A DNA stretch of 28,629 nucleotides from an uncultured Alphaproteobacteria bacterium (GCA_937924895.1 CALEYP010000099.1:1-28629), one strand, 5' to 3'; counted from the stretch's first letter, positions 16,212 to 25,404 are shown. Translations and numbers: made by a program. The notes: generated by a model not told the origin, from the letters alone.

Positions 16212-17552
16212 TTACACATTTAGCAATAAATATTCGCGTTCCCACGGGCTAATCACATCTAGGAAGGCTTCGGCTTCGGCGCGTTTGACCTCACCAAATA
16301 GCGATACAAAACGTGACCCTAATACCTCTTGTAAGGGTCCTGCCTTTTCAAGCTTATCCAACGCCGCATCAAGATTTCGTGGCAACGTAAAGAGCTTATC
16401 TTGCTCTTTTGACACTGGCTTTGTCGCGTCTTTTGTCTCTTCTAACCCAAGATAAATAGCCGCTAGCGTCACAGCGATCGCTAAATAGGGGTTGGCATCC
16501 GCACCAGGGATCCGATTTTCCACACGCTTGCTCTTGGAGGTGCCCATAGGCACACGCAACCCAACCGTCCGGTTATCATATCCCCATGCGACATTGCGCG
16601 GCGCATCATAGGTCAGAGATAGTCGGCGATAGCTATTCACAAATGGTGCCATCAATGCCATCCCACCTGGCAAATAATGCTGTAGCCCGCCAATGGCATG
16701 ATAAAAGGACGGCAGCTCCTCTCCATCTGGCCCAGCAAAGATATTTTTGCCTGTTTCCATATCCAGCACAGAGCAATGCAAATGCATAGATGAGCCTGGC
16801 TGATATTGCATTGGCTTGGCCATAAAAGTGGCATGGATGTCGTGATTTAGAGCTGTTTGGCGCACAGTACGCTTAAACAAAAAGGCTTGGTCAGCCAATT
16901 TAAGCGCTTCCCCATGATTGAAGTTGATTTCCATTTGCGCCGCCCCGCCTTCGTGGGTCAGCGTATCAATATCAAGTCCCATCGCATCACAATGGTCATA
17001 CACTTCTTCAAAAAACGGGTCGAAATCATTGACCGCATCAATCCCATAGGCTTGCTTGGCTTTTTCGGCCCGCCCAGACCGGCCAGCCGGAGTTTGAAGG
17101 GGATAATCAGGGTCAGGATTCTGCGCAACAAGGAAGAATTCCAATTCCGGCGCGATCACGGGCTGGAGCCCTTTGGCCGCAAATAATTCAACCACATGTT
17201 TTAAAACAGAGCGTGTTGCGACATCAACGCGGCGCCCATCTGGATAATAGGCATCATGGATGATTTGTGCCGTTGGCTCCTTATACCATGGCACCAGATA
17301 GGCGGCCTCTTCATCGGGACGCAGCACAACATCACCAACGCGCGCATGCAAGACTTCTGAATCTTCATAGTCACCCATCACAGTTTGACCAAAGACATAT
17401 TCCGGCAAGCGCTGCCCGCCTGATTCTAGGCCAGAGATATATTTCCCAACGGGCAAGATTTTACCGCGCGGAATCCCCGCCATATCGCTAATAAGACATT
17501 CGACTTCAGTGACTTGTTTTTCTTTGAGCCACGCAATGAGCTGCTCTGACAT
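16212..17552 (-). CDS. Glutamine-synthetase-like gamma-glutamylpolyamine ligase (SpuB/SpuI/PuuA type)
   Basis: The 446-residue protein has the glutamine synthetase beta-grasp and catalytic domains: SDMAGIPRGKILP at 22-34, APELEFFL at 134-141, QMEINFNHGE at 206-215, MAKPM at 244-248, SSMHLHCS at 254-261, NSYRRL at 306-311, RTVGLRVP at 328-335 and GADANPYLA at 350-358. It closely resembles the Pseudomonas SpuB/SpuI family down to the ending WEREYLLLNV, and lacks the adenylylation tail of GlnA. The likely reaction is ATP-dependent gamma-glutamylation of putrescine or a related amine. It begins 4 bases after the aminotransferase stop, the same pairing as spuB/spuC. The exact amine is not evident. 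Confidence 0.85.
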   Translation of the reverse strand: MSEQLIAWLKEKQVTEVECLISDMAGIPRGKILPVGKYISGLESGGQRLPEYVFGQTVMGDYEDSEVLHARVGDVVLRPDEEAAYLVPWYKEPTAQIIHDAYYPDGRRVDVATRSVLKHVVELFAAKGLQPVIAPELEFFLVAQNPDPDYPLQTPAGRSGRAEKAKQAYGIDAVNDFDPFFEEVYDHCDAMGLDIDTLTHEGGAAQMEINFNHGEALKLADQAFLFKRTVRQTALNHDIHATFMAKPMQYQPGSSMHLHCSVLDMETGKNIFAGPDGEELPSFYHAIGGLQHYLPGGMALMAPFVNSYRRLSLTYDAPRNVAWGYDNRTVGLRVPMGTSKSKRVENRIPGADANPYLAIAVTLAAIYLGLEETKDATKPVSKEQDKLFTLPRNLDAALDKLEKAGPLQEVLGSRFVSLFGEVKRAEAEAFLDVISPWEREYLLLNV

Positions 17553-17556
17553 ATGT

Positions 17557-18927
17557 TTAGCCTATCCCTAATTCAGCTGCCGTTTTATCAATTGCGCGGC
17601 TGAGTTTTGTGACCACCTCATCAATATCTGATGGCGTGAAGGTCAGCGGCGGCGATAAAATCATACCATCACGCACTGCCCGCACCATCAACCCCTCAGC
17701 AATGGCGTGGTCACGCACTTTCATTGCTGTGGCACCTGTATTTTCAAACATCACAGGCCCTGTCTTATCTTTGACCAATTCCACGGCCGCTAGCAAACCA
17801 AAACTGCGGACCTGTCCGACCATAGGATGATCTGCAAAGGCTGTTTCATAAGCCTGTGCCAGATACGGGCCAGTCTGTGTCCGCACACGTTCAATCAATC
17901 CTTCATCTTCAATGATCTTCAAATTTGCCAAGGCCACAGCGGCCGCTACGGGATGACCTGAATAGGTGAAGCCATGATAAAATTCACCGCCCTTCTCAAT
18001 CAGGCCTTTGGCAACACGATCACCCACCATCACCGCAGACATGGGGATATAGCCAGATGTGAGGCCCTTGGCCAAAGTCATCATATCAGGTTGCAAATCA
18101 AAGGTTTGGCTGGCAAACCACTGGCCTGTACGGCCAAATCCTGTGATCACTTCATCTGCGATAAACAAAATATCATGCTTGCGACAAATCGCTTGAACAA
18201 GCTGAAGATAGCCCTCTGGTGGGATGATGACACCACCAGCTCCCTGAATCGGTTCTGCGACGAAGGCGGCAATATTCTGTGCGCCAATCTCAGCAATTTT
18301 ATCTTCCAGCCATGATGCCGCTGTGGCAGCAAACATGTCGTCTGACTGATTGCCCTGATATAAAAACCCATAGGGCGGCTTGATATGCGCGAAATCAGGC
18401 TCATGTGCGGCTTGGCGATGCATATCAACCATTCCCCCCATTGAGGCGGCTAAAATAGTAGAGCCATGATAGCCATAATCGCGGCCAATAATCACACGCT
18501 TTTCAGGCTTACCCTCTAACGCCCAATAATGGCGCACCATACGGATAATTGTATCATTCGCCTCTGACCCCGAATTGGCGTAGAACACATGGTTCAACCC
18601 CTCTGGCGCCAGCGAAGCCAATTTTGCAGATAGCTCAGAGGCCGCTGGATGGCTTGTCTTAAAAAAGGCATTATAATAGGGCAATTCGCGCATCTGGGAG
18701 GCGGCAGCCTCAACTAGCTCTTCGCGGCCATAACCGACATTCACGCACCACAAACCAGCCATCCCATCAAGGATTTCTGTACCCTCTGAATCATAAATAT
18801 AGTGGCCCTTAGCCTGCGTAATGATACGAGTGCCTTCTGCCGCAAGCGACTTATAATCTGAAAAAGGGGGAAGATGATGGTCAGCTTCAAATTTCTGCCA
18901 AGCTGAGGTCGATAATCCTGATTCCAT
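17557..18927 (-). CDS. spuC: Class III aminotransferase, putrescine/polyamine:pyruvate type (SpuC-like)
   Basis: This PLP-dependent omega-aminotransferase (456 residues from the chosen start) shows GMAGLWCVNVGYG near residue 55-70, YANSGSEAND for phosphate binding, YGYHGST, the PLP aspartate in IADEVITGFGRTG, the Schiff-base lysine in LAKGLTSGY and FTYSGHP. The pattern fits SpuC/putrescine-pyruvate aminotransferase, which turns putrescine into 4-aminobutanal and alanine. The start at 18927 is chosen because GGAG lies 5 bases upstream; an in-frame ATG at 18957 would add ten residues but has no ribosome-binding site. It heads a leftward operon with the ligase and SDR. Other omega-amino donors such as beta-alanine or taurine cannot be excluded. 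Confidence 0.87.
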   Translation of the reverse strand: MESGLSTSAWQKFEADHHLPPFSDYKSLAAEGTRIITQAKGHYIYDSEGTEILDGMAGLWCVNVGYGREELVEAAASQMRELPYYNAFFKTSHPAASELSAKLASLAPEGLNHVFYANSGSEANDTIIRMVRHYWALEGKPEKRVIIGRDYGYHGSTILAASMGGMVDMHRQAAHEPDFAHIKPPYGFLYQGNQSDDMFAATAASWLEDKIAEIGAQNIAAFVAEPIQGAGGVIIPPEGYLQLVQAICRKHDILFIADEVITGFGRTGQWFASQTFDLQPDMMTLAKGLTSGYIPMSAVMVGDRVAKGLIEKGGEFYHGFTYSGHPVAAAVALANLKIIEDEGLIERVRTQTGPYLAQAYETAFADHPMVGQVRSFGLLAAVELVKDKTGPVMFENTGATAMKVRDHAIAEGLMVRAVRDGMILSPPLTFTPSDIDEVVTKLSRAIDKTAAELGIG

Positions 18928-19012
18928 AAAAACTCCAAAAGCACGGTGCGTAGGCATAAATATATCTGGCCGGACAAAGCTTGCCCTATTCCCAGAAATA
19001 GGTTTTGATCAT

Positions 19013-19041
19013 AAGATACGTCTCTATGAGATGTGAATCAA
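19013..19041 (-). promoter_or_regulatory. Candidate promoter for the aminotransferase operon
   Basis: On the minus strand TTGATT (19036-19041) and TATCTT (19013-19018) are separated by 17 bases, giving a leader of about 79 nt to the start at 18927. The -35 overlaps the first of two TGAATCA copies (19034-19040 and 19054-19060, 20 bp apart), which could be a regulator site shared with the divergent oxidase gene. Confidence 0.45.
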
Positions 19042-19065
19042 TCACTAGCGTTATGAATCATCAGC

Positions 19066-20361
19066 ATGCAGAAAACCCCCTTTTCACTCTATCAACAAGA
19101 AGCCCCCTCTCTGCGATTTACCCCTAAACAAGGCCCTGGCTATCTCTATGATGTCTTAATCCTTGGCGGCGGTTTTTCCGGTATTTCCGCTGCCCTCGAA
19201 GCGGCTAAGGCTGGGCTGACCGTGGCGGTAATAGAGGGGTTTGAGATTGGGAATGGGGGCTCTGGCCGTAATGGGGGACATCTCCTACCCGATTGGCCAA
19301 CCGATTTTTCGAAATTAGCAAAACATCTGACACCCGAGGAAGCAGATGCCGCCTTTGCGATCGGGATGGACACGGTATCCTTGGCCAAAGACCGTATCGC
19401 GCGCTATGACATTGCGTGCGATTTGCAGCTTGGTTATGTGCATTGTGCCTATCATGACGGCCATGTCAGAGATTTAGAAGATATGCAGCGCGCCTATGAA
19501 GCCCGTGGCATCTCTGGGCTGACCTATCTGGGTGATAAAAATGCGCTTCACACTCATCTTGGCACAGATGCCTATGTTGCCGGCTTATATGAGGATGGGG
19601 CGGGCCACATCAATCCGCTGAAATATTTACAAGGACTTGCCAAGGCAGCAGCATCTGAAGGGGCTGATATTTTCCAGAATCAGCTTGTTGAAGATATTGT
19701 TATTTCCCAAAATGAGGCACCTCATGAATTGCATTGCCAAACAGGTGACAAGTTCTTTGGGCGCCATCTTTTAATTTGCGGTAATGGCTATATTCAGAAA
19801 AAAGCCCCAAAAAAGATGCAACGCACGCTTGCTAATGTAACATCCTCTATTTTGGCAACCCAGCCTCTGTCAGATAATTTGATCAAATCACTGATGCCGA
19901 CAAGGGTGGCCGCCGCAGATGGCAATACCGCCTTGAATTATTATCGCATTGATGCGCAAGGCCGGATGATTTTTGGCGGCAGAGCCAGCTATCTCATCCC
20001 TGATGATCCGGCTGTGATTGGTCATGATTTGCGGCGGCGCATGCTATCCGTCTTTCCTGAATTGGAAACGGTTGAAACCGCTCATATCTGGTCAGGGCGT
20101 ATTGGGATCACCACCTCGCGCGTGCCAGAATTTGGGACGTTGGGACGAGGCTGTTATTTCGTGCAAGGCTTTTCAGGCCATGGCGTGGCGCTGTCTGGCA
20201 TGGCAGGCAAAATCCTTGCTGACCATATCACTGAGACATCAGATGCGTTTCAAACCCTGACGAAAATCAGGCATCTGCCCTTCCCCGGCGGACCGCTACG
20301 CACACCCATTTTAGCCCTTGGTATGGCCTATTATAAATTGCGGGATAAGTTACGCCTTTAG
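19066..20361 (+). CDS. puuB: FAD-dependent amine oxidase/dehydrogenase, PuuB/OrdL type
   Basis: The 431-residue protein is a DAO-family flavoprotein with the FAD-binding LILGGGFSGISAALEAA at 31-47, the ribose-binding E58 and the PuuB-like GNGGSGRNGGHLLPDW at 62-77. The C-terminal half has RIGITTSRVPEFG, GFSGHGVALSGMAGK and a short hydrophobic tail. In the Puu pathway PuuB oxidises gamma-glutamylputrescine to the aminoaldehyde, which suits the neighbouring ligase genes. The ATG at 19066 is the first in frame after a stop at 19054, though no clear ribosome-binding site precedes it. It is divergent from the aminotransferase operon, and its last 4 bases overlap the convergent ureohydrolase gene. 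The substrate amine is inferred only. Confidence 0.8.
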   Translation: MQKTPFSLYQQEAPSLRFTPKQGPGYLYDVLILGGGFSGISAALEAAKAGLTVAVIEGFEIGNGGSGRNGGHLLPDWPTDFSKLAKHLTPEEADAAFAIGMDTVSLAKDRIARYDIACDLQLGYVHCAYHDGHVRDLEDMQRAYEARGISGLTYLGDKNALHTHLGTDAYVAGLYEDGAGHINPLKYLQGLAKAAASEGADIFQNQLVEDIVISQNEAPHELHCQTGDKFFGRHLLICGNGYIQKKAPKKMQRTLANVTSSILATQPLSDNLIKSLMPTRVAAADGNTALNYYRIDAQGRMIFGGRASYLIPDDPAVIGHDLRRRMLSVFPELETVETAHIWSGRIGITTSRVPEFGTLGRGCYFVQGFSGHGVALSGMAGKILADHITETSDAFQTLTKIRHLPFPGGPLRTPILALGMAYYKLRDKLRL

Positions 20362-21326
20362 CGCCGGCGCTTTTGCTCTGCCAATACACACAACAAATCA
20401 TGGGCCACAGTTGCCGCAGAAATGGCAGTCATTTCGGCATGATCGAAGGGGGGAGAGACCTCTACCAAATCCATACCGATTATGTTGAGGGGCATGAGAC
20501 CGCGGATAATTTCCAAGGCTTGCCAGCTTGCAAGCCCCCCTGACACAGGTGTCCCTGTACCTGGGGCAAAGGCCGGATCAAGCACATCAATATCAAAGCT
20601 AACATAGCAAGGCCTATCACCAATATGCGCTAATACCTCTTGCAGGATAGCTTGGGGATTACTTTGATGGATCTCTGGCGCGGTGATGACTCTCATACCC
20701 ACATCACGATCATTATGCGTACGAAGCCCAAGTTGGACTGAGCGTTCCACATCGATCAGGCCGTCTTTAACTGCCTCATAAAACATTGTGCCATGGTCAA
20801 GAGGACCTAATGAATCCCATGTATCAGAATGGGCATCAAATTGCAGTAACGCCACAGGGCCATAGGCTTCCGCATGTGCCTTGATAAGCGGATAAGCCAC
20901 GAAATGGTCACCGCCAAAGCTGAGCATCTTTGTATCAGTCGCAATGATAGACTTGGCATGCTGATAAATAGCCTCAAAGATTGTGCCAGGGTCATGCGGG
21001 TTCAACACCACATCACCAGCATCTACAACAGAGAGATGTTCAGACAGCACAAAGCCAAAGGGGAAAGCAGGTAATTCTGCCAGTTGGACCGATGCGGCAC
21101 GAATGGCCCGTGGCCCCAAACGGCACCCTGGCCGATAAGTCACTGCCCCATCAAATGGTACCCCTGTGACAGCGACATCAACATCTGTGAAATCACGGCT
21201 ATAGGGACGACGCAAGAATGACAAAGCCCCGGAATAGGTCGGCTCAAAAAAATGGGCCTCTGGCTTTTGGTTCTGCCATGCCTGATCACCTAGAAGATCT
21301 GGCAGATTTTTATCATGCGTTGCCAT
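20358..21326 (-). CDS. speB: Agmatinase/ureohydrolase family protein
   Basis: The 322-residue protein has all the binuclear-manganese motifs of the arginase/agmatinase family: GGDH at 138-141, DAHSD at 164-168 and SFDIDVLDP at 243-251, followed by APGTGTPVSGG at 254-264. H178 in DHGTMF matches the agmatinase-type loop. It would release urea from agmatine or another guanidino compound to give putrescine or an analogue, feeding the ligase/oxidase route. Guanidinobutyrase or guanidinopropionase activity is equally possible from sequence alone. Its ATG directly abuts the stop of the upstream ligase gene, and it is the last gene of the long regulator-led operon. Confidence 0.87.
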   Translation of the reverse strand: MATHDKNLPDLLGDQAWQNQKPEAHFFEPTYSGALSFLRRPYSRDFTDVDVAVTGVPFDGAVTYRPGCRLGPRAIRAASVQLAELPAFPFGFVLSEHLSVVDAGDVVLNPHDPGTIFEAIYQHAKSIIATDTKMLSFGGDHFVAYPLIKAHAEAYGPVALLQFDAHSDTWDSLGPLDHGTMFYEAVKDGLIDVERSVQLGLRTHNDRDVGMRVITAPEIHQSNPQAILQEVLAHIGDRPCYVSFDIDVLDPAFAPGTGTPVSGGLASWQALEIIRGLMPLNIIGMDLVEVSPPFDHAEMTAISAATVAHDLLCVLAEQKRRR

Positions 21327-22658
21327 TTATAATTGCTCCGATAAGATTTCAAATTCCATAGGCGGAATATGATTTGTGAAAATCTGAAATTCTTGACGTT
21401 TCGTGTCTGCGAACATGGTCTTCAGCGCGGTGCCAAATAAGGCGTCCAAGGCTGATGAGGCGTCCCATAGGGCAAGCGCCTGACCCATTTCTTGTGCTAA
21501 TTTGGGATGGCTTTGTTCATAGGCATTGCCTGAGATTGCCGCTGGCGGTGTGATCTCTTGCGCAAGACCTGATAGAATAGCATAGCGCAGCAGGGCTAGC
21601 AGGAAATAGGGATTGGCATCTGCTCCGGCGCTGCGCACCTCGAGGCGTCTGGCGGCTGGGCTGCTATCTGGGATACGAATAGCCGCTGTTCGATTATCAT
21701 AGCCCCAACAAATTTGCACCGGCGCATGCGCAGACGGCACAAGCCTGCGATAGCTATTTGGTAGTGGCGCGAAAATCAAGCTTGCCTCTTGCATATGCGC
21801 CAATAGCCCACCCACACTATGGAATAGGCGCTGTTCTGCGGCCGTGCCACCTGTCTCTTCATCAAAGAGATTGGCCCCTGTTTGCGCGTCGATGATGCTG
21901 GCATGAACATGCATCCCATTGCCGGCCTGCCCCTCAAGCGGCTTGGCCATAAAGCTTGCTTTAATGCCATGCGATTTTGCGAGACCTTTTACATAGCTTT
22001 TAAAGACCAAAATATCCTCAGCCAGCACTGCCAAATCCTGTTTTGGCTGGAACGTGACTTCAAATTGGCCCATCCCCGCTTCTGATGTGATGGTATCAAT
22101 GGCGATATTTTGCCCATCGCAAAAGCTGCGAATATCAGCCAGCAACCCATCATAATCATCGAGATGCAGTGCGGACAAGATGTTGCCAGCCTGCGGTGAT
22201 TGCCCCGTTTGCAGGCTTGGGGCCGGCGCTGCGGCATCAGGATGAAGCAACATAAATTCCATCTCTACCCCACATAACAGGCGGATGGCCTCATCATCTG
22301 TCGCCTTCACATAAGGGAGTGGGCTTATCTCTTCATCATCAAAGGCAACCAGCAATAAGGCTGTCGGCTCTGATAGATATGGCAAGCGGATTGGCAGGCG
22401 CCCTGTGACATGCGCCGTGGCATCAGCATCCCCTGAAGCAAAGACCAAGGGGCTATCTTCAATATCATGGCCGCATATATCCAAAATCTGGATAGAGCGC
22501 GGCATTTTCAAACCTGAGGTGAGCAGGCTTTTATATTTTGACGCTGGCACTCTTTTCCCACGCAACACACCGTTATAGTCAAACAGACCAACGAGGATTT
22601 GGGTGATATCAGAATGGGTTTCAAACCAAGCGGACAGGTGATCTATTGTATCTCTCAT
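21327..22658 (-). CDS. Second glutamine-synthetase-like gamma-glutamylamine ligase (PuuA-like)
   Basis: This protein (443 residues from ATG 22658) has FDYNGVLRGKRVP near the N-terminus, CGVEMEFMLL, GMGQFEVTFQPKQD, FMAKPLEGQAGNGMHVHAS, NSYRRLVPS, RTAAIRIP and SAGADANPYF, covering the ATP, glutamate and amine sites of the glutamine synthetase fold. It is more E. coli PuuA-like in its N-terminal domain than the ligase at 16212-17552, so the two are not a recent duplication. An in-frame TTG at 22685 could add nine residues; neither start has a strong ribosome-binding site. It is preceded closely by the 81-residue Cys/His protein and abuts speB. It probably glutamylates a different amine from the first ligase. 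Confidence 0.83.
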   Translation of the reverse strand: MRDTIDHLSAWFETHSDITQILVGLFDYNGVLRGKRVPASKYKSLLTSGLKMPRSIQILDICGHDIEDSPLVFASGDADATAHVTGRLPIRLPYLSEPTALLLVAFDDEEISPLPYVKATDDEAIRLLCGVEMEFMLLHPDAAAPAPSLQTGQSPQAGNILSALHLDDYDGLLADIRSFCDGQNIAIDTITSEAGMGQFEVTFQPKQDLAVLAEDILVFKSYVKGLAKSHGIKASFMAKPLEGQAGNGMHVHASIIDAQTGANLFDEETGGTAAEQRLFHSVGGLLAHMQEASLIFAPLPNSYRRLVPSAHAPVQICWGYDNRTAAIRIPDSSPAARRLEVRSAGADANPYFLLALLRYAILSGLAQEITPPAAISGNAYEQSHPKLAQEMGQALALWDASSALDALFGTALKTMFADTKRQEFQIFTNHIPPMEFEILSEQL

Positions 22659-22696
22659 GTCGCGATTTTGTGGAGGATGCCTCAAAAAGGCAAGCG

Positions 22697-22942
22697 CTAT
22701 TCTTTATTTTCTTTGGGAATTAGAGCGCGGAAATCAGCTTCAGGCTGGAAGCCTGTAAAATCAATTTCAACAATATTCGCATCATGGCGCTGGCACCAGA
22801 CTTGAATCCCGCGCTGTGTAAAGCCAATATCCATCCGCAAATAAGAGCCGATTGTCTTAGCATCTGTCTGTCCTTTTGCAAATTCATCAAGACAAGCAGA
22901 ACACACAATCGGCTCTTTGATATTATTGAGAAGATGTTGCAC
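22697..22942 (-). CDS. Small Cys/His protein, putative zinc-binding, unknown function
   Basis: I do not recognise a named family. The 81-residue product has CSAC at 14-17 and CQRH at 50-53, giving a CxxC...CxxH set that could bind one zinc ion. Between them is a conserved-looking stretch with SYLRMDIGFTQRGIQVW. It starts with GTG at 22942, 11 bases after the stop of the upstream dehydrogenase, with an AAGGGG ribosome-binding site overlapping that junction. It lies within the operon between the dehydrogenases and the second ligase, in the correct strand and with tight spacing, which argues that it is a real gene. It might be an accessory or regulatory factor for this pathway. Confidence 0.65.
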   Translation of the reverse strand: MQHLLNNIKEPIVCSACLDEFAKGQTDAKTIGSYLRMDIGFTQRGIQVWCQRHDANIVEIDFTGFQPEADFRALIPKENKE

Positions 22943-22953
22943 TGACGCCCCTT

Positions 22954-25404
22954 TTAGGCCCGCATCTTTTCATGCGTTGGGTCATAAAATGGCTTCAGGC
23001 TTGCTTCGACATCAATCATCTGGCCATTGGCTTGCACCTGATAGCGTGATGACAACACATCGGCGGCGCTTTGTCCTTCACTCGCAATATAGCCCATGCC
23101 CATAGAGGCACCAAGATAATGACCATAATTGCCAGATGTCAGATAGCCCGCAAGCGCCCCATCTCTGAAGACCGGCTCATTGTGATAGAACATCGCAGAT
23201 GCGTCTTTTGCCAAGAACTGCACAAGACGCTTCTTCGGGCCTGTCTCTTTGCGCCGCATCACCGCATCATAGCCAATGAAATCTGTCTTATCTTTGGCAA
23301 CAGCAAAGCTGAGACCGGCATCGACAATATGATCTTCATCAGAGATATCATGCCCAAAATGGCGGAATGCTTTTTCCAAACGACAGGAATCCAATACATG
23401 CATACCACATGGTTTGAGCGACACATCTTGTCCCGCTTCACAGATGGCTTCATAAATATGGCCAGCCTGGTCAGATGAGCAGTAAATCTCCCAGCCTAAT
23501 TCACCAACATAAGACACACGATGCGCCCGCGCGAGACCCATACCAATCTCAATCTCTTGCACACCGCCAAAAGCGAATGATTCATTTGAGAAATCATGTG
23601 GGCTACAAGCAGACAGAAGCGTGCGTGATTTCGGCCCCATCACGGCAATCACAGCTTCGGCAGATGTTACATCAATCAATGAGACATGCTCACCCTCTGC
23701 TACATGACGACGCAACCAATCAAGGTCACGCTGTACCGTAGCCGCAGGCAATGTCATCATGAAATCTGTCTCACCCAAACGAGCCACTGTCAAATCAGAC
23801 TCAATGCCACCATGTTCATTTAGCATCTGGCTATAGACAAGACGGCCAGCTGACACATCCATCTGGGCCGCACAAACACGGTTCAAGAAAGATAGCGCAT
23901 CTCGGCCCATCACACGGATCTTACCAAAAGAAGAGAGGTCGAACACACCCACATCTTCGCGAATAGCCATATGTTCTGCCTTGGCATTTTCGAACCAGTT
24001 CTGTGGTTTCCAGCTATAACGATATTCTCGCTCTTGTCCTTCATTGGCAAACCAACCAGGACGTTCCCAACCAGCCACTTCACTCATCACCGCGCCTTGT
24101 TCTAGCATCGGATGGTAAAGCGGTGTCCGGCGTACCCCGCGCGAGGTTGCCATCTGACGATAAGGGAAGTGATCAGCATAAAGCAGCCCCAATGTCTCAG
24201 ATACACGCTCTTCAAGATATTTCTTATTACGCTGGAAAGGCTGAACGCGGCGAATATCATATTCCCATAAGTCATAGGGAGGCTGACCCTTATCCATCCA
24301 TTCGGCCAAGGCCATACCAGCACCGCCAGATGACACAATACCAATGGAATTATAACCAGCAGCGACCCAATATCCCTCTACACCAGGCGCCTGACCAAGA
24401 TAATGTTTATCATCTGGTGTAAAGCTTTCTGGACCGTTAAAGAAAGTATGAATCCCAGCTGTTTCCAACACAGGCATGCGTTCAACGGCTGCGGCCAAGA
24501 TAGGTTCAAAATGGTCAAAATCCTCTGGCAATTGGTCAAAACAGAAATCTTCTGGAATCCCTTCAAGCGCCCATGGCTTGGATTTTGGCTCAAACGCCCC
24601 TAGCAAAATCTTGCCAGCATCTTCTTTATAATAGGCACATTCATCAGGCACACGAAGCACTGGCAAACGTTGCATATCTGGAATTTGTTCAGTGACAATA
24701 TAGAAATGCTCACAGGCTTGAAGTGGCAAGCTTACCCCTGATTTGGCAGCCAAATCACGGGCCCACATACCACCACAATTGACGATCATATCACAATCAA
24801 TCACACCAGATTCGGTGTCTGATGACCAGGCGACACCTACCACCTTATCATCTTCGATCAAAACCTCATCAACCTTGATCCCTTCGGCGATTTGCGCACC
24901 GCGCATTCTCGCACCCTTGGCCAAAGCCATCGCGACATTGGCAGGGTCTGATTGACCATCAGCTGGCAGATAAACTGCACCTTTCACATCCGCAATATTG
25001 AGGTAAGGATAAAAAGCTTGCGCTTCTTCGGCTGAAATTGGGTTAGCTTCCACATTGAAAACCGCTGCCATCTCTGCCTGACGCGTAATCTCTTCCATCC
25101 GCTCATCAGTCAGCGCGACTGTCAAAGAGCCTGTGGCTCTCATCCCTGTGGCGACACCTGTTTCAGCTTCGAGATTCATATAGAGATCAGCTGAATATTT
25201 GGCGAGACGTGTCGCATTTTGCGAAGAACGCAATTGGCCGATAAGACCAGCCGCATGCCATGTTGTCCCACAAGTGAGCTGCTTGCGTTCAAGCAAGACC
25301 ACATCTTGCCACCCTAATTTGGTCAAATGATAGGCGACGGAACAACCTGACACGCCGCCGCCAATAATGACGACGCGTGCTTTGTTTGGTAGTGACTGGC
25401 TCAT
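22954..25404 (-). CDS. Dimethylglycine/sarcosine dehydrogenase-like FAD-GcvT fusion protein 1
   Basis: The 816-residue protein combines an N-terminal DAO flavin domain (VVIIGGGVSGCSVAYHL at 11-27; TTWHAAGL at 47-54, with H50 matching the histidine that binds FAD covalently in this family) with a C-terminal aminomethyltransferase (GcvT) domain from about 430 (FDLSSFGKIRVMG, YVGELGWEIY). Such proteins oxidatively demethylate N-methyl amines such as dimethylglycine or sarcosine and pass the methyl carbon to tetrahydrofolate. Its ATG overlaps the stop of the tandem paralogue by 4 bases. The substrate here is not defined; the neighbouring ligases and ureohydrolase suggest something other than plain dimethylglycine. 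Confidence 0.85.
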   Translation of the reverse strand: MSQSLPNKARVVIIGGGVSGCSVAYHLTKLGWQDVVLLERKQLTCGTTWHAAGLIGQLRSSQNATRLAKYSADLYMNLEAETGVATGMRATGSLTVALTDERMEEITRQAEMAAVFNVEANPISAEEAQAFYPYLNIADVKGAVYLPADGQSDPANVAMALAKGARMRGAQIAEGIKVDEVLIEDDKVVGVAWSSDTESGVIDCDMIVNCGGMWARDLAAKSGVSLPLQACEHFYIVTEQIPDMQRLPVLRVPDECAYYKEDAGKILLGAFEPKSKPWALEGIPEDFCFDQLPEDFDHFEPILAAAVERMPVLETAGIHTFFNGPESFTPDDKHYLGQAPGVEGYWVAAGYNSIGIVSSGGAGMALAEWMDKGQPPYDLWEYDIRRVQPFQRNKKYLEERVSETLGLLYADHFPYRQMATSRGVRRTPLYHPMLEQGAVMSEVAGWERPGWFANEGQEREYRYSWKPQNWFENAKAEHMAIREDVGVFDLSSFGKIRVMGRDALSFLNRVCAAQMDVSAGRLVYSQMLNEHGGIESDLTVARLGETDFMMTLPAATVQRDLDWLRRHVAEGEHVSLIDVTSAEAVIAVMGPKSRTLLSACSPHDFSNESFAFGGVQEIEIGMGLARAHRVSYVGELGWEIYCSSDQAGHIYEAICEAGQDVSLKPCGMHVLDSCRLEKAFRHFGHDISDEDHIVDAGLSFAVAKDKTDFIGYDAVMRRKETGPKKRLVQFLAKDASAMFYHNEPVFRDGALAGYLTSGNYGHYLGASMGMGYIASEGQSAADVLSSRYQVQANGQMIDVEASLKPFYDPTHEKMRA

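Noticed and set aside
16191..16216. Direct repeat CTGTTACA at 16191-16198 and 16209-16216
   Set aside because: An 8-bp repeat with one copy covering the ligase stop codon, without promoter context or symmetry; likely chance.
18928..18957. Ten-residue N-terminal extension of the aminotransferase from an ATG at 18957
   Set aside because: No ribosome-binding site precedes it, whereas GGAG sits 5 bases before the ATG at 18927.
20361..20372. Perfect palindrome AGCGCCGGCGCT followed by TTTT at the puuB/speB junction
   Set aside because: It lies within the arginine codons at the end of speB and can form only a 4-bp stem; probably a by-product of coding sequence.
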